Source: Thermotogaceae bacterium
GTDB lineage: Bacteria > Thermotogota > Thermotogae > B21-G9 > HyVt-16
Direction: 5' to 3'
Assembly: GCA_029981435.1 (NCBI GenBank)
Contig: JARRBB010000014.1
Coordinates: 1 to 34,218, forward strand
DNA length: 34,218 nt
Shown: positions 30,429 through 34,218 of the stretch, piece by piece
How the letters are laid out: each line of letters opens with the position of its first letter
How positions within the stretch are numbered: the first letter of the stretch is position 1
Program-made: the position numbers and the translations under genes
The notes under the pieces: model-generated
Seen by the model: only the letters and a program-made list of their open reading frames with translations
Databases searched by the model: none
What the model was told of the DNA's origin: nothing

Positions 30429-33290
30429 ATGAATCGGCGGATATTACTTATAACAGTTCTGATAGTTCTGATAGCTTTAATTTCGTTTGCTGATTATAAG
30501 ATAAGAAAACTCGATCTTCTGGAAATAGAAGTTTTTAGAAACCCGGATCTTACCAAACAGATACTGGTTGATCACGAAGGTTATGCCGTTTTTCCGCTTG
30601 TTGGAAGAATAAAAGTTGAAGGATTGACGATAGATGAACTTCAAATTGAATTGACTAAAAAATTGGAAAAGTATCTTACAGATCCCATTGTCACCGTTTA
30701 CGTGGTTCAGTATGCGCCAAGAAACGTTTATGTAAGTGGTGAGTTGAACGCTGTTGTGGATATAGGTTTTCAGGAAGTGACACTTTCAAAACTCTTTTCT
30801 ATGCTTGAAGGGTTACCTGAGACCGCCGATGTGGAAAACATAAGGTTAAAAAGAGATGGAAAGGTTCAGATAATCAATTTAAAACCTCTTTACGAAAAAG
30901 GTGACTATTCAGTTGATGTAAAACTGGAAGAAAACGACGAAATATATGTACCAAAGATAAAGTTGAGTAATTATGTAAAACTCTTCGGCGCTGTTGAAAA
31001 TCCGGGAGTTTACAAATATGAGGATTCTATGACTCTTTCACAATTGATATCCAAAGCCGGTGGAATTGTGAAAGCCGGTGGAAACGAAAAGAACGTGTAT
31101 CTGAAAAGAGATGGGAAAGTCTATACGCTGAATTTGGTGGATATACTTCTTGGACAGCAGAGTGATCCGTTCATTTATCCAGGAGACGATATTTTCGTTC
31201 CTTTGAAAGACGAAAGATTCGTTTATTTGCTTGGCGAAATCGGTGAACCTGGGGTTTACAGTTTTTCTGTGAACGAACCTTTGACACTTCAAACCCTGAT
31301 ATCTAAGGCTGGCGGGTTGGATAAGGATACTATAAATTTGATAAATGAAATAAGGGTTACACATTCAGACTCAACGGAGTCAACCTACTCTGTGGTCAAT
31401 CTCACAGATGGTGCAAAGGATGTGAAATTGCAAAATGGAGATATAGTTTATATCAAAATTTTTGAACCAGCCGATGTTTATGTAATCGGAGAAACCGGAT
31501 TTGTAGGCAAACTCACTATAACACCACCAGAAAAATACAGTTTGAGCACCGTTATTAAAAATTCTCAGGTGGAAAACATCGATTACATAGAATCCGTGGA
31601 TTTAATAAGAGAAGGCAAGTTTGTGGCAAGCTATTCTATTGAAGATATATTGAATGGAACAATTGATCCACAGATTGAAGATGGTGATACTGTTTATTTC
31701 AAACCTTACAGATCGGTTGTCGTGTACGTTGCTGGAGCCGCTCAAAATATTGGAAGAATCATGTTTGAGCCCACAGAATCTCCCTATATGTCAACTGTTG
31801 TGAAAAAAGCTGGAATACCTGAAAAAGAGTTGATTTCGTCTGTGACTCTCTTGAGGAAAAACGGAGATGTAAAAAAGTATTCTGTTGAGGATATTTTGAA
31901 CAATCGAGTTGATGTTGAACTTGAAGATGGTGACACCATATATTTTGAGAAGGCAGCCAGCAGATCTGTATATTTTGTCGGGGATATAACTGCAACTATT
32001 CAATTCGATACAAACGAGCTTATGACTTTGAAAAGAGCACTCTCAAAAGTTAGTATTAAAGAAGATGGTTTCGGTTTTGATAAAATAAAAAAACTTTTTG
32101 TGAAGAGAGAAGGCGGTATCAGACAAGTAGATTTGAACATTCTTAACCCTGAGGCAGAAGATATGTTTTTGGAGGCAGGGGATCTGATTTATCTTGATCT
32201 GTACAAACCGGTCAGAGTAACGGTAATAGGGAAGGTCATGAACCCCGGTGAAATACTCTTCGACTACGATGAAAAACCAACCCTCAGTAATGCGATTTCA
32301 AAAGCCGGTGGAATTATAGATCAAAGTGTTTCACTTTACTGCGCTGATAAAATCTTCGTTATAAATGGTGAAGAAACTTACGAGTTTCAGATAGAAGACA
32401 CCCTGAACAAAAATAAAGACTTGCTTCTTGAAGATGGTGCTTTTGTTTATGTTAAACCTTATCAACCGAATTTTGTCTATGTGATGGGGAAAGCCGTGGA
32501 AAACCAGAAAGTATTCTTTGAAAAAGATGAAAGATTTGACCTAAGAAACCTCATTTCGAAGATAAATTTTGATGACAAGAGTGCCCAGCTAACACTTATT
32601 TCAGCCCAAGGCAATGAAAAGGTTTACAATCTTGACGATGTATATTCCGGGAAAATGAATGTGGAGCTTGACAATGGAGATACGATAATAGTGGAAAAAG
32701 ACTGGCAAAATTACTTGTATATCCTTGGAATGGTTTCTAATCCAGGCATGTATTACCTTGAAAAACAACCAATTTCAATAATCGAGGCTTTGAGTTTTGC
32801 CGGTGGGTTGAGTTCCTGGGCTTCCTACAACAGCGTTATTATAAAGAGAGACGAACAGGAAATAGAAATAGACCTCTCTGATCCTGCTAAAGTTGCTGAC
32901 TTCAAAGTAAAAGCTGGAGATCTAATATTTGTTCCCGCTGTTCAAACGAACAGAGTGTATGTTCTTGGAGCCGTTAAGAACGCAGGGATAGTTTCTATAA
33001 CCCCTCAGACGACTCTTCTGGATGCGATAATGAAAAGCGGTGGTTTCATAAATAACAGTGTAACGAGCAGAGTTTACCTTTTCAAAGGAGGTCCGAACTC
33101 AAAACCTATCAGGTGTGATCTGTCTGGAATAAGAACAGGAAGAACCATAGATGAAAAAGACAATCCTTTAGTTTCACCGAATGATGTCATCTATGTGCCT
33201 GATAATCCTGTTACAGACATTTCAACGATTTTGACTATAATTTCACAGACGCTCGGTATCATAAACACGACCACGGATATTATCAAATAG
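30429..33290 (+). CDS. Wza-like polysaccharide export protein with about ten SLBB repeats
   Basis: A 953-residue exported protein with a signal peptide (residues 1-21) but no lipobox cysteine. A polysaccharide-export domain opens the mature protein (KIRKLDLLEIEVF, VDHEGYAVFPLVGRIKVEGL, LTDPIVTVYVVQYAPRNVYV). I count ten SLBB units, each of about 80 residues. Typical starts are KLFGAVENPGVYKYEDSM, YLLGEIGEPGVYSF and TVIGKVMNPGEILFDYDE, and each unit ends in a D-D/N-G-D-x-I/V-Y-V/F-like strand. Wza has two or three. The extended stack could make a long periplasmic conduit. GGAG lies 9 bases before the ATG. Operon partner of the Wzz/kinase and Wzi-like genes. Confidence 0.92.
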   Translation: MNRRILLITVLIVLIALISFADYKIRKLDLLEIEVFRNPDLTKQILVDHEGYAVFPLVGRIKVEGLTIDELQIELTKKLEKYLTDPIVTVYVVQYAPRNVYVSGELNAVVDIGFQEVTLSKLFSMLEGLPETADVENIRLKRDGKVQIINLKPLYEKGDYSVDVKLEENDEIYVPKIKLSNYVKLFGAVENPGVYKYEDSMTLSQLISKAGGIVKAGGNEKNVYLKRDGKVYTLNLVDILLGQQSDPFIYPGDDIFVPLKDERFVYLLGEIGEPGVYSFSVNEPLTLQTLISKAGGLDKDTINLINEIRVTHSDSTESTYSVVNLTDGAKDVKLQNGDIVYIKIFEPADVYVIGETGFVGKLTITPPEKYSLSTVIKNSQVENIDYIESVDLIREGKFVASYSIEDILNGTIDPQIEDGDTVYFKPYRSVVVYVAGAAQNIGRIMFEPTESPYMSTVVKKAGIPEKELISSVTLLRKNGDVKKYSVEDILNNRVDVELEDGDTIYFEKAASRSVYFVGDITATIQFDTNELMTLKRALSKVSIKEDGFGFDKIKKLFVKREGGIRQVDLNILNPEAEDMFLEAGDLIYLDLYKPVRVTVIGKVMNPGEILFDYDEKPTLSNAISKAGGIIDQSVSLYCADKIFVINGEETYEFQIEDTLNKNKDLLLEDGAFVYVKPYQPNFVYVMGKAVENQKVFFEKDERFDLRNLISKINFDDKSAQLTLISAQGNEKVYNLDDVYSGKMNVELDNGDTIIVEKDWQNYLYILGMVSNPGMYYLEKQPISIIEALSFAGGLSSWASYNSVIIKRDEQEIEIDLSDPAKVADFKVKAGDLIFVPAVQTNRVYVLGAVKNAGIVSITPQTTLLDAIMKSGGFINNSVTSRVYLFKGGPNSKPIRCDLSGIRTGRTIDEKDNPLVSPNDVIYVPDNPVTDISTILTIISQTLGIINTTTDIIK

Positions 33291-33310
33291 TTGGAAGTCG
33301 TCTGTAATTT

Positions 33311-33325
33311 AGGGGGATAGGGAGG
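33311..33325 (+). promoter_or_regulatory. Ribosome-binding region of the Wzi-like gene
   Basis: Two purine-rich sites, AGGGGG (33311-33316) and GGGAGG (33320-33325). Relative to them the in-frame candidates are ATA 33326 (9 bases from the first), ATC 33329 (3 from the second) and ACG 33332 (6 from the second). No ATG, GTG or TTG is available before the signal peptide. Confidence 0.55.
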
Positions 33326-34218
33326 ATAATCACGAAAGTTGTAGTTATATCAATACTGCTGATATATTGTGTTGTTTTTGGGATCAATTATGAACAGGTG
33401 CTTTGTAAAAAGATTTCAAGTGGTGAAACTTTTGCCACCACTTTCTGGCCGGCAGTAGAATATTTTGAAAAAGTTTCACCAAATTCTGATGATTTGAAAT
33501 TTTTTGTCAGTTTTTCACCTTCTTTTTCACTGAACAATATCTCGTTTGAGAATGAAAGCCTGCCAAAAATAATTCCTTTATTCTATGCTTACAGATGGAC
33601 TGAATTGAAGCCGTTCAACCAGTTTGGCTTCTCTTCGACTTTCAAAGGTTTTGAAATATTCGCCAATATGGATTTAAAGGTAGAACCCGCTAACTACCTC
33701 ATAAAGCGTGATGAAATAAATTTTCCAATTCCACAGGGTGCTTTTTACAATCTACCTCTGGATATGAATTTTCCAAGAAGAGGGTATTTGAAATATTCAA
33801 ATGAAAATTTCTTTTTACAGATTGGCAGGACGAAGTTGAAATGGGGATCTTCGGAGTTTCCGCTCACCATATCAGATTCATCACCTTACTTCGATAATAT
33901 AAGTTTTTCATACAGGTTTGATTATGCAAAAAACAAAAGCTTTACCTACTCTTACAGTTTGATAAGTGTAGACCCTGATTTAACAGCCACTGAAAGTTAC
34001 TTACAGTCCAAGAATGTTTCTAATGGTGTGATTTATAACGAACCGTCGAAAACTATCGTTGCACACAGATTGGATTTTAAACTCGGGAAAAATTTTAGAA
34101 TGGGTGTAGGTGAGCTGAATCTTATCGGTGGTAAGGTTATCGATCTTCAAGACATCAGTCCACTTATAATCTTTCACAATATATACAGTGCACCTTATCA
34201 GAACGTACTTGGAAGTTT
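33326..34218 (+). CDS. Wzi-like capsule assembly outer-membrane protein, 3' truncated by window end
   Basis: At least 297 codons, still open at the window end. The N-terminus is a signal peptide (KVVVISILLIYCVVFG). The Wzi-family region reads FPRRGYLKYS, then FLQIGRTKLKWGSSEFPL and TISDSSPYFDNISFSYRF. This is the G-R-x-x-x-x-W-G...L-x-x-S-x-x-x-P-x-x-D pattern of capsule assembly barrels, which bind and anchor exported polysaccharide at the outer membrane. Strands alternate polar and hydrophobic residues. The start is unresolved among ATA 33326, ATC 33329 and ACG 33332. An in-frame stop lies at 33305-33307, and the first canonical start (GTG 33398) would delete the signal peptide. It follows the Wza-like gene by 35 bases in the same operon. 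Confidence 0.82.
   Translation, partial: MITKVVVISILLIYCVVFGINYEQVLCKKISSGETFATTFWPAVEYFEKVSPNSDDLKFFVSFSPSFSLNNISFENESLPKIIPLFYAYRWTELKPFNQFGFSSTFKGFEIFANMDLKVEPANYLIKRDEINFPIPQGAFYNLPLDMNFPRRGYLKYSNENFFLQIGRTKLKWGSSEFPLTISDSSPYFDNISFSYRFDYAKNKSFTYSYSLISVDPDLTATESYLQSKNVSNGVIYNEPSKTIVAHRLDFKLGKNFRMGVGELNLIGGKVIDLQDISPLIIFHNIYSAPYQNVLGS

Overview
The window (about 34 kb, AT-rich, genes tightly packed with many 4-base stop/start overlaps) looks like chromosomal DNA of a thermophilic Thermotogota bacterium, perhaps near Pseudothermotoga or Thermotoga. Reasons are a homoserine dehydrogenase-aspartokinase fusion in reversed domain order followed by thrC and thrB (an arrangement I recall from Thermotoga maritima), strong Shine-Dalgarno sites, and small secretin and beta-barrel envelope proteins. 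The genus is inference. I see no rRNA, tRNA, CRISPR array, insertion sequence or prophage.

Layout. 19-291 (-): a small membrane protein. 454-4141 (+): a leader with tandem hairpins and an intrinsic terminator, then an FmdE-domain protein and a FecBCD-type ABC importer (metal, siderophore or cofactor uptake). 4144-8214 (-): the thrA(HSD-AK)-thrC-thrB threonine operon. 8376-8576 (+): a cold-shock protein. 8653-15330 (-): one long probable operon of a metallophosphatase, a GGDEF diguanylate cyclase and a seven-gene Mbh/Mrp-type cation/proton antiporter in the order mbhA-H, without hydrogenase or a large MrpA. 15372-17183 (-): a second membrane GGDEF protein. 17293-20006 (+): the tldD-tldE (pmbA) protease pair. 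20039-24081 (-): a secretin operon (duplicated Ig-like protein, small secretin, secretin-like/beta-barrel hybrid). 24281-26181 (+): two secreted proteins sharing a C-terminal module. 26258-26566 (-): a zinc-ribbon/MshEN-like protein. 26858-28204 (+): MgtE Mg2+ transporter preceded by a leader ORF. 28242-34218 (+): a capsule export operon of Wzz/BY-kinase, a Wza-like protein with ten SLBB repeats, and a Wzi-like barrel cut by the window end.

Two themes link the regions. First, c-di-GMP and envelope: two apparently active GGDEF proteins with I-sites, a possible c-di-GMP receptor (MshEN-like) and polysaccharide and secretin export machinery lie within 22 kb. Second, four genes (metallophosphatase, first GGDEF gene, mnhG, wzi-like) have no usable ATG, GTG or TTG where the protein family demands a start. 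They have good Shine-Dalgarno sites in front of ATA, CTG or perhaps ACG instead. Standard callers will truncate these genes, in one case removing the catalytic Asp-x-His motif.
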